Part shown: one piece after another, positions 40,589-48,635 of the stretch
Numbering within the stretch: the stretch's first letter is position 1
How the letters are laid out: each line of letters starts with the position of its first letter
DNA from: Devosia soli
Lineage (GTDB): Bacteria; Pseudomonadota; Alphaproteobacteria; Rhizobiales; Devosiaceae
Assembly: GCF_000970455.1 (NCBI RefSeq)
Contig: NZ_LAJG01000005.1
Location: 310,001-374,000, forward strand
Reading direction: 5' to 3'
Length of the DNA stretch: 64,000 bases
Made by a program: the position numbers and the translations under genes
Notes under the pieces: model-generated
Seen by the model: only the letters and a program-made list of their open reading frames with translations
Databases searched by the model: none
What the model was told of the DNA's origin: nothing

Positions 40589-40616
40589 TTGACACTGTAG
40601 CAGAAACTGTTACAGT
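40589..40616 (+). promoter_or_regulatory. Promoter of rightward early arm
   Basis: TTGACA (40589-40594) is a consensus -35 box; TACAGT (40611-40616), 16 bases on, is a fair -10. The palindrome at 40596-40614 fills the spacer, so repressor binding should block RNA polymerase. Confidence 0.65.
40596..40614. promoter_or_regulatory. Operator palindrome 4 (on promoter)
   Basis: TGTAGCA-GAAAC-TGTTACA is a near-perfect 7-5-7 palindrome whose centre is 32 bases (three helical turns) from that of operator 3, fitting cooperative binding. Confidence 0.75.
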
Positions 40617-40660
40617 TATTTCCATCAGATCACCGAGGCGATGCCTCTAGGGAGATGGAA

Positions 40661-40963
40661 ATGGCTCTGGATCACGGCGCGCTTAACATTCCGCTCAACA
40701 AGCGTGGGAACATCGATGCCCAGCTCGATCGCTATAAGGCGACTGAAGCGAAGAAGGCTCGCGCCGACCGAAAAGAGCAGTCCGCATCTACCGCAAAGCT
40801 TCGCATTCAGGCCAAGCAGCTCTTCGCTCACGTGACCGACGAACGCATCGCTGAACTGGCCACCAAGTGCCAAGTCACGCCCGCCGCCATCCGCAAGCAG
40901 ATCAAGTCGGACGCTCACTGGCAGCCGGGCCTTGTCATCCTTCTGCTGGCGCCGCGCGCCTAA
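40661..40963 (+). CDS. Hypothetical early protein, first of rightward arm
   Basis: I start at ATG 40661 (MALDHGALNIPLNKRGN) because AGGGAG sits nine bases upstream; an ATG at 40655 overlaps that site. The 100-residue product is basic and helical in the middle (KATEAKKARADRKEQSAS). It is directly controlled by the operator-covered promoter. No family recognised. Confidence 0.7.
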   Translation: MALDHGALNIPLNKRGNIDAQLDRYKATEAKKARADRKEQSASTAKLRIQAKQLFAHVTDERIAELATKCQVTPAAIRKQIKSDAHWQPGLVILLLAPRA

Positions 40964-40989
40964 CCCTTTCCCTCCCAGGAGCGGCGGGT

Positions 40990-41289
40990 ATGCGGATAAT
41001 GCACCCGCCGATTTATTCAATGGCCAGGACGCCAGGACTTCGGAAGATCACGCCAGGCTGGAAAGACGACAGCCTTTATCGCCGGCGCCGCCCTGTTACC
41101 ACCCCGCCAGTGCCTCGCTCTGCCGAGCAGATCGAACGCAGCACGCAAGCCTTTCTCGACGCAATGAACGAGCGGCTGAAGTCTTACGGCCAGAAGTCCC
41201 TCGAGAAGATCGTCGACCAGGAAGCCCGCATTGCTATCGAGGGCGATACGGCAATGGATGATGTTCCGTTTGGGGAGACGGGGGAATGA
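40990..41289 (+). CDS. Hypothetical early protein
   Basis: AGGAG upstream of ATG 40990 fixes the start (MRIMHPPIYSMARTPG). The 99-residue product has a basic N-terminal part and an acidic helical C-terminal part (LEKIVDQEARIAIEGDTAMDDVP). Its stop overlaps the next start by ATGA. Confidence 0.68.
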   Translation: MRIMHPPIYSMARTPGLRKITPGWKDDSLYRRRRPVTTPPVPRSAEQIERSTQAFLDAMNERLKSYGQKSLEKIVDQEARIAIEGDTAMDDVPFGETGE

Positions 41290-41390
41290 ACCGGTTCATT
41301 GAGCCGTTGGTCTACGTGCTGCTGCCGCCCCTCTGCTTCTCCTTCACCTTCTGGCTGCGCTTTGACGTTCCGATCTGGAGTGCCTTCTGA
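41286..41390 (+). CDS. 34-residue membrane peptide
   Basis: ATGA overlap with the preceding stop and TGATG overlap with the next start support this tiny gene. The product starts MNRFIEPLVYVLLPPL and is mostly one hydrophobic segment (YVLLPPLCFSFTFWLRF). Role unknown. Confidence 0.6.
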   Translation: MNRFIEPLVYVLLPPLCFSFTFWLRFDVPIWSAF

Positions 41391-41941
41391 TGCCAAACCA
41401 CGTCATTACCCAAATCGTCTTTCGCAATGTCGATGCAGCAGCACAGGCTGAGATTCTATCGAAGGTGAGCAGCAAGAAGGCGGAGATCGACTTCGAGGTT
41501 CTGCTGCCCATTCCTCTCAACATTTGGCTTGGCAACGTCGGCACAAAGCACGAGGAAACTTTTCGCGCAGGCAATGCACTAGAATGGTGCAGTGAGAACT
41601 GGGGCACAAAGTGGAACGCCTATGGCCTGTCCGAAGGCGCGGGGCCTCGCTACAGCACAATTGCCCAGACCGATGACACCCTCACCCTAACTTTTCAGAC
41701 GGCATGGTCTACGCCTTACGGCTGGCTGGTCGCGCTTCAGAACAGCATTGGCCGACGCTTCGAATATCGCTGGCTGAGCGAAGGCCAACATGACGCCTTT
41801 GCTGGCTATTTCGAACCGGTCACAGACGACTGGAAACGGGAGCCTTGGAGCGAGTACATCGCTGACGAGCAAATGCGGCGCCATCTCCATTTACTGAAAT
41901 GGGGCGTCGAAGAATTCCCCGACGAAGATGGTGCAGCGTGA
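41390..41941 (+). CDS. YubB/DUF1281-like ferredoxin-fold protein
   Basis: The 183-residue protein begins MPNHVITQIVF and has LLPIPLN followed later by CSENWGTKWNAYG and FQTAWSTPYGWLVAL, the pattern of DUF1281/YubB-type plasmid and phage proteins. Their function is not established. It is coupled on both sides. Confidence 0.75.
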   Translation: MPNHVITQIVFRNVDAAAQAEILSKVSSKKAEIDFEVLLPIPLNIWLGNVGTKHEETFRAGNALEWCSENWGTKWNAYGLSEGAGPRYSTIAQTDDTLTLTFQTAWSTPYGWLVALQNSIGRRFEYRWLSEGQHDAFAGYFEPVTDDWKREPWSEYIADEQMRRHLHLLKWGVEEFPDEDGAA

Positions 41942-42114
41942 TGGCACACCCCGTCATAGAGCTCGTCCGCTTCCTCGTGAACCGTCCCGGCTGGATCTTC
42001 TGCGGCCTCGACGATCCACCGCATCCTCCTCCTGGCTTCTCTCTAGAGACCAAGGATGACGGCTTCCTTGGATATGTAACCCACTATCGTTTTGTGCCGG
42101 AGGTGAAGGGATGA
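41941..42114 (+). CDS. 57-residue hypothetical protein
   Basis: The ATG at 41941 overlaps the upstream TGA. The product (MAHPVIELVRFLVNRPGW...) has a Pro-rich middle (DDPPHPPPGFSL). Its stop overlaps the next start by ATGA. Unknown. Confidence 0.6.
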   Translation: MAHPVIELVRFLVNRPGWIFCGLDDPPHPPPGFSLETKDDGFLGYVTHYRFVPEVKG

Positions 42115-42413
42115 ACCACCGTGCAACAGGTCCAATCAGCCCCGAGCAAATGCGCCAGCTTGCCGACGCTCCATATGGCAAAGCCGCTGAGGTGCTCCGA
42201 CTTCACGATCCGCTCTTCGGCAAGAAGGAGGGCGACAAGATTAAGTGGCGCGTCGAGGTCGAAACCGAAGCTCGAATGGTGGCTACGACGATCGTCGAAG
42301 CGGCATCAAAAGAGGAAGCCGAGGCGATCGTATCGAAACGCGATGCCAACAGCTTCGATTGGGACTGTTACGACGCCAATGACTTCAACGTCGAAAGCGT
42401 GGAGCCAGCATGA
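42111..42413 (+). CDS. Hypothetical protein, 100 residues
   Basis: The sequence is helical at the N terminus (SPEQMRQLADAPYGKAAEVLR) and includes KWRVEVETEARMVATTIVEAASKEEAEAIVSKRD, reminiscent of small PRD/CBS-like beta-alpha folds of phage early proteins. ATGA coupling at both ends. Confidence 0.65.
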   Translation: MNHRATGPISPEQMRQLADAPYGKAAEVLRLHDPLFGKKEGDKIKWRVEVETEARMVATTIVEAASKEEAEAIVSKRDANSFDWDCYDANDFNVESVEPA

Positions 42414-42550
42414 AAGCCACCTACCTCATAGGCTCTGGCCGCCCTCTGTTTGAGCTTCCTGAAGGAAAGTTCTTCGGGGCCTTCACTCAACGTCTTGTTC
42501 CTATTCCTTCCCCTTCTGACCGTGCTGTTGAACCGAGAAAGGCAGCGTGA
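42410..42550 (+). CDS. 46-residue hypothetical protein
   Basis: A short frame with ATGA overlap at its start and TGATG overlap at its end. The product (MKATYLIGSGRPLFELPEGK...) has a KFFGAF core and Pro/Ser-rich tail. Family unknown. Confidence 0.55.
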   Translation: MKATYLIGSGRPLFELPEGKFFGAFTQRLVPIPSPSDRAVEPRKAA

Positions 42551-43155
42551 TGGCGAACAATTACACTTCGGCCGGCGCGCGCATCTCTGCTGATGGTCGG
42601 TATCGATACCATCTTTGGCGCGAGTGGAGACTTTGGCCAGAAGCGGCGCATTGGGGATGGTGGAAAGACCCTGATACGGGCGAGCAAATTGTAGACGGCG
42701 CCGGTGAGCCGATCGGCTGGCCGAAGTCTGTTCTGTTCGTAATGCTGAATCCGTCGACCGCCGATGGAGAGACTGACGACCCAACTATCCGGCGCTGCGT
42801 CGGATTTGCGCGGTCGTGGGGCTATGATCGCATGGATGTGGTGAACTTGTTCGCATATCGCGCGACCGATCCCGCTGCACTACTGGCGCTGAACCATTTT
42901 GACGATCCTGTCGGACCCGACAATTGCCGCATCGTCAGTCAGCTCATCGCGGAACGTGAGGAGTTCGGCGCAATAGCGATCGACAAGGTGGTCTGCGCCT
43001 GGGGCAATCACGGGGCACACCTCGGACAAGACGAGACCATGCTGGGATGGCTGGGTGATTGCCCGCGCTACGTTCTCAAGGTCTCGAAGGATGGCCATCC
43101 CGGCCATCCGCTTTACCTGCCCAAGACATCGCCGTTGGTGGAGTTTCGCTCATGA
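42550..43155 (+). CDS. DUF1643 family protein
   Basis: The 201-residue protein has RYRYHLWREW, then VLFVMLNPSTADGETDDPTIRRCVGFARSWGYDRMDVVNLFAYRATDP and DNCRIVSQL, the full DUF1643 pattern. The family is widespread in phages and bacteria, function not settled. A GTG one codon upstream is not needed. Confidence 0.88.
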   Translation: MANNYTSAGARISADGRYRYHLWREWRLWPEAAHWGWWKDPDTGEQIVDGAGEPIGWPKSVLFVMLNPSTADGETDDPTIRRCVGFARSWGYDRMDVVNLFAYRATDPAALLALNHFDDPVGPDNCRIVSQLIAEREEFGAIAIDKVVCAWGNHGAHLGQDETMLGWLGDCPRYVLKVSKDGHPGHPLYLPKTSPLVEFRS

Positions 43156-43364
43156 GAAAGCTTTCCGACCAAGAGCGCCAGCTACTGCAGCTCATCTCCA
43201 ACGCCGGCGGTTCGATCTGCCCAGGCATCGATGTTTCCATCCCTCGTGAAGGCCACAAGTCTCTTCGTAGGATGGAGAGGGCTGGGCTGCTGAGGGTGGA
43301 AGAGACCGATGATGGGCCAAGGTTTCATCTGACATCGCTTGGGATGGAGGAAGCCAATGGCTGA
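43152..43364 (+). CDS. Small winged-helix-like protein
   Basis: The 70-residue protein (MRKLSDQERQLLQLISNAGGSI...) ends with SLRRMERAGLLRVEETDDGPRFHLTSLGMEEA, a winged-helix wing pattern. ATGA coupling with DUF1643 gene. Possibly a small regulator. Confidence 0.6.
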   Translation: MRKLSDQERQLLQLISNAGGSICPGIDVSIPREGHKSLRRMERAGLLRVEETDDGPRFHLTSLGMEEANG

Positions 43365-43581
43365 GAAGTTTGCCCTGTTGGCCATCCGCAAAGGCGAAGT
43401 GCGTGGCATGTGCGGGATTATCGAGGACGCCGCGTTGAAAGAATGTGTGTCCGAATGGGCGCTCGACCCAACCGTTGACTGCATGATCCGCGTGCCGATC
43501 GAAATTGCGAGGAAGAGCTTCGACGCGACCGAACAACAGGTTCGGGAATGGCTTAAGGAGATGGCCGATGCCCCGGCATAA
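43357..43581 (+). CDS. Hypothetical protein, 74 residues
   Basis: ATG 43357 overlaps the preceding stop by eight bases (ATGGCTGA). The product (MAEKFALLAIRKGEVRGMCGIIED...) is mixed alpha/beta with no motif. Part of the dense small-gene run. Confidence 0.6.
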   Translation: MAEKFALLAIRKGEVRGMCGIIEDAALKECVSEWALDPTVDCMIRVPIEIARKSFDATEQQVREWLKEMADAPA

Positions 43582-43969
43582 CTTCTCCACCAAGGTGAAA
43601 CGACAGGCTCGGGAGCGCTCCGGCGGCTTCTGCGAGGCCGTTGGTGAAGTCTACGGCTTGGAGCCCGGCCAGCGCTGCAATGCGCCTCTGACAGGCAAGC
43701 GCGTCGAGATAGACCACTATCCAATTCCAGCGACGGATGAAGGCAGCGACGTGCTCGAAAATGCTGTCGCCTGCTGCGTCAAATGCCATTCCCACAAGAC
43801 TGCCACTTACGACGTGCCGATGCAGGCAAAGGGCAAGCGGGTAGCCGCGCGCAATCTCGGCATTTCTCAGCCAGGCACCCTGCCCGGCGCCCGCATCAAG
43901 TATTCCCGAGCCCGAGGTGTCTGGATCGACCGCGCCACCGGCCAAATCGTGGAGAATCCTACGACATGA
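43568..43969 (+). CDS. HNH endonuclease
   Basis: The 133-residue protein starts MPRHNFSTKVKRQARERSGGFCEA and has VEIDHYPIPATDEGSDVLENAVACCVKCHSHKT, a canonical HNH core with Cys knuckles. It may be a homing-type or repair nuclease. It is separate from the packaging HNH at 28431-28784. ATGA overlap with the next gene. Confidence 0.85.
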   Translation: MPRHNFSTKVKRQARERSGGFCEAVGEVYGLEPGQRCNAPLTGKRVEIDHYPIPATDEGSDVLENAVACCVKCHSHKTATYDVPMQAKGKRVAARNLGISQPGTLPGARIKYSRARGVWIDRATGQIVENPTT

Positions 43970-44634
43970 CCTCCCCAACGAGCGTACCAATGTCCAGTGA
44001 AACAGTGAGCGATCGCCTCGATCAGCTTGAAGCCATCATCCATGAACTGGCCGACGAAGTAGCGCCAGGCGGCCCAGAAGACCGCGCATGGGCAATCATC
44101 AATGAACTCCGCTCCAAGCCTGTGGCAAGCGGGGTAGAGGTGAAGCCGCTGGATTGGACCTGCATTGCCGGTCATGACGGCCATTTCTGGCGCGCACCGA
44201 ACCCATTCGGTGGCTTGCCGTTGGAATCTCAAACTGGCGAACAGAAGGCACGCCACGAAGCCGACTACCGCAACCGTATCCTGTCAGCGCTCGAACCAGC
44301 CACAGCGCCAGTGGTGAGTGAGCCGGTGGCGCAAATGCGTGATACATGGGACATGGAGGGTGACCCCATTATCTGGCTTGAAGGGTGCGAAACTCTAAAA
44401 GTTGGTGACTACCTCTACGCCTCTCCCCAGCCCCAGCCAAAGGCGGTGACAGAAGATATGGTGGAGCGCTTGGCCGTCAGTGTATTCGATCAGACAAGCG
44501 ACAACGACACAGTGCCATGGGAGCGACAGCCGGGGCGAGTGCGAAACCAAACCCGAAAGCAAGTTCGGCAGGTGCTTACCGCTTTGCGCATCCACGCCCC
44601 CGCCGCCCTCGAAGCAGCCATGAAGGAGGCTTGA
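43966..44634 (+). CDS. Hypothetical early protein with helical N terminus
   Basis: ATG 43966 overlaps the upstream stop. The 222-residue product has a helical head (SDRLDQLEAIIHELADEV), a middle with FWRAPNPFGG and QKARHEADYRNRILSAL, and a helical end. The last two motifs recur in Rhizobiales phage proteins of unknown role. Confidence 0.68.
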   Translation: MTSPTSVPMSSETVSDRLDQLEAIIHELADEVAPGGPEDRAWAIINELRSKPVASGVEVKPLDWTCIAGHDGHFWRAPNPFGGLPLESQTGEQKARHEADYRNRILSALEPATAPVVSEPVAQMRDTWDMEGDPIIWLEGCETLKVGDYLYASPQPQPKAVTEDMVERLAVSVFDQTSDNDTVPWERQPGRVRNQTRKQVRQVLTALRIHAPAALEAAMKEA

Positions 44635-44637
44635 GGA

Positions 44638-45090
44638 ATGTCCTACGAGAAGCAGGGCACTGCCCACGATCCGCATGCCGCCGGGTTCGCTCTTCAGGGC
44701 CGAGCCAAGCCTCCTGCTCTCCCTGCAGTTGATGGAGGGGAAATAGTGGAGCGCCTGCTCGAACCATGTCGAGACTACACCGGCGAAATGATCGTTCGTC
44801 ACAGCACGCCTCGATACGAGGTCCACTGCGAAGTTCTCTACGACGCCGCCACCCTCATCACCACCCAGCAGCAGGAGATCGAGAGGCTGACGAAGGAGCG
44901 GGACGAATGGCAAGATCGCGCTAACCGTCAGCAGGTCCGCGCATCCGCTGCAGAATCCCGCGTCCAATCCCTAGAGGAAGAGGTGAAGGTATTGCGGGAG
45001 GCGTTGAAGCCGTTTGCCCTAGCTCCTGACGAATGGACCGTGGAAACGGTGAACGCAGCCCGCGCCGCTCTCAAGGAGAACGGGCAATGA
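44638..45090 (+). CDS. Coiled-coil hypothetical protein
   Basis: The 150-residue protein has a clear coiled coil from about residue 78 to 125 (TTQQQEIERLTKERDEWQDRANRQ) and ends ALKPFALAPDEW...AARAALKENG, an end typical of short phage early proteins. Coupled to the next gene. Confidence 0.68.
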   Translation: MSYEKQGTAHDPHAAGFALQGRAKPPALPAVDGGEIVERLLEPCRDYTGEMIVRHSTPRYEVHCEVLYDAATLITTQQQEIERLTKERDEWQDRANRQQVRASAAESRVQSLEEEVKVLREALKPFALAPDEWTVETVNAARAALKENGQ

Positions 45091-45326
45091 GGCTAACTCA
45101 ACGACAGTTGGAAATACTGCGCTACAACGAAACGCTTTCTGTCTCGACCATCACTCAAAACGTATGGGGTCATATCGGAAACTCCGCAGTAAAGGTTAAC
45201 CGCAAAACATTCGATGCTTTGATAAAGGCGGGGATGTATCTGCCGCATGCCCAAAGTCAGCTAACGGTCGTCTATTCTCGCACGATCGCCGGTCGCGCCG
45301 CCCTCTCCCAAGGAGAGAAGCCATGA
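45087..45326 (+). CDS. Small helix-turn-helix-like protein
   Basis: ATG 45087 overlaps the previous stop (ATGA). The 79-residue product begins MRLTQRQLEILRYNETLSVSTITQNVWG and looks like a winged-helix entry. Its stop overlaps the next start. Confidence 0.58.
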   Translation: MRLTQRQLEILRYNETLSVSTITQNVWGHIGNSAVKVNRKTFDALIKAGMYLPHAQSQLTVVYSRTIAGRAALSQGEKP

Positions 45327-45415
45327 CCCTAGCAACCGCAAAGATCCTTGGCCTGGTGCTTATTGCTCTGGCGGCACTGGCGCTTATTGCCGGCCATCAG
45401 GCGGGGTGGTGGTGA
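45323..45415 (+). CDS. 30-residue membrane peptide
   Basis: A tiny frame with ATGA overlap at the start and TGATG overlap at the end. The product is one hydrophobic helix (ILGLVLIALAALALIAG) with HQAGWW at the end. Translation is supported by coupling. Confidence 0.58.
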   Translation: MTLATAKILGLVLIALAALALIAGHQAGWW

Positions 45416-45708
45416 TGGGCCTCCTTACCCCCAAACAAGTCCGAGAGATGCTCAACATCTCAGATCGCCAGCTCCGTGACTTGACGGAAGACGGAGCAAT
45501 CCCTTTCATTGATATCGGACGCGGCGCCCGTCGCGCGGCTCGGTACGATCGTGCAGACATCGAAGCCTTTATGGCTCAACGCAAGAGGCTGCTATGTCGG
45601 TCTTCAAACGACCAGGCGCCGATACCTACTCCTACGACTTCTATGTCAAAGGTCATAGATTTTCGGGCGCCCTATCGACCAGCAACAAGCGCGAGGCAGA
45701 AAGCCTAG
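45415..45708 (+). CDS. Excisionase-like HTH protein (AlpA/HTH_17 type)
   Basis: The 97-residue protein starts MGLLTPKQVREMLNISDRQLRDLTEDGAIPFIDIGRGARRAARYDRADIEAFM, the MerR-like HTH_17 fold of excisionases. It lies directly before the integrase gene and overlaps it by 115 bases, so the last 38 residues (Pro/Thr-rich) share DNA with the integrase N terminus. It probably directs excision. Confidence 0.8.
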   Translation: MGLLTPKQVREMLNISDRQLRDLTEDGAIPFIDIGRGARRAARYDRADIEAFMAQRKRLLCRSSNDQAPIPTPTTSMSKVIDFRAPYRPATSARQKA

Positions 45709-46754
45709 AGTCGAAAATCAAGGCTCAGGCTCGAGCAGAGATTGCCGCCTCCGCGGCTTTCCGCGCAGATCGAATGACCTGGGACATTGCCGCCTCACGC
45801 TACTGGCAAGAGGTCGGGCAGCATCACAAGAATGCTGGAACGACGTGGAAGTCGTTGGGCTGGCTCACCGAGGCCATAGGCCCCAAGACGCCGATCGAGA
45901 CGATAGGCGACAATCTCGTTGCCGAGCTCGTGGCGCGCCGTCGCGCCGAAGCGAAGCCATCGAACCGAAAAAGCGGGTTGAAGAAGGCTCCAAAGCTTAT
46001 CGGCCCCGCAACGGTCAATCGAACCATGACGCAGGTTCTGCGCAAGGTGATCAACCGGGCGGCGAAAGTCTGGAAGGTCAAGATAGGCGACATCACCTGG
46101 CGCCAGCACATGCTTAAGGAGCCCAAGGAACGAGTGCGCGAGGCGACGGCCTATGAAGAGGCAGCGATCATGGATGGCCTTGACCGCGGCTATGATGACG
46201 CCGTGTCATTTGCTTTCGCATCGGGCTGCCGTCGCATGGAGATAGTGGGGCTGGTTTGGGAGCGGGTGGACTTCGGGAACAAGCAGTTCACCGTGGTCGG
46301 AAAAGGCAATAAGGCCAGGGTCATTCCCATGACGCGGGCGCTGTTCCTAATCCTATGGCGTCAACAGGGGAACCACCCCGAGGCAGTATTCACCTATGCC
46401 GCTGCGCGCGTGAGCAAGCGCGAAGGCGCGGAACGCATTCGGGGCGCCCGCTATCCGATCACCGACGCAGGGTTGCGGACGGCAATGCGACGAGCGGTTG
46501 ATGCCGCCGGGGTTACAGCGTTCCGGTTTCATGACACCCGCCATACCATGGCAACACGAACCTTGCGCGCCTCGAATATGAAAGTGGTGCAGAACTTGTT
46601 GGGCCATGAGCGCATCACCACAACCGAGAAATATGCTCACGTTATGGTCGAAGACGTTCGTGCTGCGATGGAAGCAGCAACTCCCACCAAAAGTCCCACC
46701 GACGAGGATATTGATGGAACTAAGACGCTGAAAATGGTACAAAAACGAGACTAG
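45594..46754 (+). CDS. Tyrosine recombinase (phage integrase)
   Basis: The 386-residue protein has an N-terminal SAM-like core-binding region (about 60-165) and a catalytic domain with Arg213 (GCRRMEI), Lys240, His313/Arg316 (HDTRH), His338 (LLGH) and the nucleophile Tyr347 (TTEKYAHV). It ends eight bases before the tRNA-derived attachment core. AAGAGG precedes the start. It integrates the phage into a tRNA-Pro gene. Confidence 0.95.
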   Translation: MSVFKRPGADTYSYDFYVKGHRFSGALSTSNKREAESLESKIKAQARAEIAASAAFRADRMTWDIAASRYWQEVGQHHKNAGTTWKSLGWLTEAIGPKTPIETIGDNLVAELVARRRAEAKPSNRKSGLKKAPKLIGPATVNRTMTQVLRKVINRAAKVWKVKIGDITWRQHMLKEPKERVREATAYEEAAIMDGLDRGYDDAVSFAFASGCRRMEIVGLVWERVDFGNKQFTVVGKGNKARVIPMTRALFLILWRQQGNHPEAVFTYAAARVSKREGAERIRGARYPITDAGLRTAMRRAVDAAGVTAFRFHDTRHTMATRTLRASNMKVVQNLLGHERITTTEKYAHVMVEDVRAAMEAATPTKSPTDEDIDGTKTLKMVQKRD

Positions 46755-46761
46755 GAGAGCA

Positions 46762-46809
46762 TGTCTGGGGGACAAAGGGTCGTCGGTTCAAATCCGGCCG
46801 CTCCGACCA
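46762..46809 (+). other. Attachment site: 3' half of tRNA-Pro(GGG)
   Basis: The sequence folds as the 3' part of a tRNA: anticodon loop CTGGGGG (46765-46771, anticodon GGG), stem ACAAA, variable GGGTC, T-arm GTCGG-TTCAAAT-CCGGC, acceptor strand CGCTCCG, A and encoded CCA. The 5' anticodon stem is wrong from 46761 leftwards, so the 5' half is not here. This marks the junction of phage (left) and chromosome (right); the intact tRNA should lie at the left end, outside the window. Confidence 0.88.
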
Positions 46810-46949
46810 TTCACCTTCATCTTCGATCGCGGCGCCGCCGGACCTGATCACGGTCCGCGCACTTTTACGCATGTTTGAGCGGTCCGCACGCAACGCCTTG
46901 CTATGTCATAAGTTAATCGGCTTGGATTAATCCCGATAAAGGGTTCGTC

Positions 46950-48635
46950 GTGCGTAGTGGTGATTTAGAGAGTTTGTCGCGCGCGGAACTCGAGGATGAA
47001 GTGCACCGCCTGAGGGCGGTGGCGCAGGCCGTGCAGCAGAACGATGCCGAGGTCCGGTATCGGGCCTTGTTCGAGGCTATCGACGACGGTTTTTGCATCA
47101 TCGAGTTCTTCGATGGTCCGGATGGGCCGCTTAGCGACTATATGCATATCGAGGCCAATTCCGGCTACGAACGGCATACGGGGATCAAGAATATCATCGG
47201 CAAGACCTTGCGGCAGATTGCGCCCGACGAGGTCGATGGATGGCTCGAGCTTTATGGCGGAGTGCTCGCAACCGGTAAGCCGATCCGGTTCGAGCGGCAT
47301 TTCGTGGCGGTCAGCCGATATATCGAGGTGTCTGCCTCGCGCGTCGAGCCGGCCAGCCTCAATCAGGTTTCGGTGCTCTTTCGCGACGTGACTTCCCGCA
47401 AGAAAGCGGAGGCAGCCCTTGTTGCCAATGAAGCGGCGCTCGAGCAGCGGGTGGCCGAGCGGACTTCGGAGCTGATGCGCGCCGAGGAGCAATTGCGCCA
47501 TGCCCAAAAGATGGAGGCCGTGGGGCAACTGACGGGCGGCATCGCCCATGACTTCAACAATCTCCTGGCCGGCATTTCGGGTTCGCTCGAAATGATGCAG
47601 GCGCGTATCGCGCAAGGGCGGACCGGCGAGCTCGATCGCTATGTGACTGGCGCACAGGGGGCCGCCAAGCGCGCGGCGGCGCTAACGCAACGTCTGCTCG
47701 CCTTTTCGCGCCGGCAGACGCTGGACCCGAAACCGGCCGATATCAATCGTCTTGCCATGGGCATGCAGGAGCTGATCACGCGCAGTGTCGGCCCGATGAT
47801 CGACGTTGAGACCGCGCTGGCAGGCGGGCTTTGGGCTTGCTTCGTCGATGTGGGACAACTGGAAAACGCGCTGCTTAACCTCTGTATCAACGCGCGCGAT
47901 GCCATGCCCCATGGTGGCAAGCTGACGATCGAAACCGCCAATCGCTGGTTTGATGAACGCGCGGCGCGGCAGCGGGGCCTGTCGGCGGGGCAATATGTGT
48001 CCCTCTGCGTGAGCGATACCGGCGTCGGCATGGCACCAGAGGTGGTCGAACGCGCGTTCGATCCCTTTTATACGACCAAACCGACAGGCGCCGGAACCGG
48101 GCTCGGGCTTTCGATGGTGCATGGCTTTGCCGGCCAATCGGGCGGCACGGCGCGGATCTATTCGGAGGTGGGCCAGGGAACGATGGTCTGCATCTATCTG
48201 CCCCGGCATCTGGGCAACGCAGAGACGGACGATATCGCCCCGGACCCCCAAGCCGTCCAACCCGCTCTCGGCTCGGAGACGGTGCTGGTCGTCGATGATG
48301 AACCGCTCGTGCGGATGATTGCCGTCGAAATCCTTGAAGACCTCGGCTATCACGTGGTTGAGGCGGGCGATGGACCCGAGGCCATGCGGCACCTGAACTC
48401 CGACCAGCGCGTCGACCTTCTGGTGACCGATGTCGGCCTGCCAGGCGGGATGAACGGACGGCAGCTTGCCGATGCGGCGCGCGGCGTGCGACCGGAGCTC
48501 GGCATCCTGTTCATCACCGGCTATGCCGAGAATGCCGTGCTCAATCACGGCCATCTCGAACATGGCATGCAGGTGATGACCAAGCCATTCCGCGCTGAGG
48601 ATTTCGTCCGGCGCATAAGGGACCTCTTGCCCTAG
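46950..48635 (+). CDS. Hybrid sensor histidine kinase
   Basis: The 561-residue host protein starts at GTG 46950 with AAAGGG upstream. Domains: helical start, PAS (about 35-150), coiled coil, HisKA with His200 ([11 protein letters not shown]), HATPase (LINARDAM-like N box, [12 protein letters not shown]), and a C-terminal receiver with Asp494 (VTDVGLPGG). No membrane helix is seen, so it is cytosolic. It shares a CTAG with the end of dinB. The signal is unknown. Confidence 0.92.
   Translation: MRSGDLESLSRAELEDEVHRLRAVAQAVQQNDAEVRYRALFEAIDDGFCIIEFFDGPDGPLSDYMHIEANSGYERHTGIKNIIGKTLRQIAPDEVDGWLELYGGVLATGKPIRFERHFVAVSRYIEVSASRVEPASLNQVSVLFRDVTSRKKAEAALVANEAALEQRVAERTSELMRAEEQLRHAQKMEAVGQLTGGIAHDFNNLLAGISGSLEMMQARIAQGRTGELDRYVTGAQGAAKRAAALTQRLLAFSRRQTLDPKPADINRLAMGMQELITRSVGPMIDVETALAGGLWACFVDVGQLENALLNLCINARDAMPHGGKLTIETANRWFDERAARQRGLSAGQYVSLCVSDTGVGMAPEVVERAFDPFYTTKPTGAGTGLGLSMVHGFAGQSGGTARIYSEVGQGTMVCIYLPRHLGNAETDDIAPDPQAVQPALGSETVLVVDDEPLVRMIAVEILEDLGYHVVEAGDGPEAMRHLNSDQRVDLLVTDVGLPGGMNGRQLADAARGVRPELGILFITGYAENAVLNHGHLEHGMQVMTKPFRAEDFVRRIRDLLP

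Noticed and set aside
40867-40989. Upstream extension of the gene at 40990
   Set aside because: It overlaps the end of the preceding gene out of frame, and AGGAG directly precedes ATG 40990.
43505-43567. Extension of the second HNH gene to 43505
   Set aside because: It would overlap most of the preceding small gene; MPRHNFSTKV is the natural N terminus of this HNH type.
46762-46809. Functional tRNA gene at this site
   Set aside because: Only the 3' half is present; D-arm, 5' acceptor strand and the outer anticodon stem are absent.
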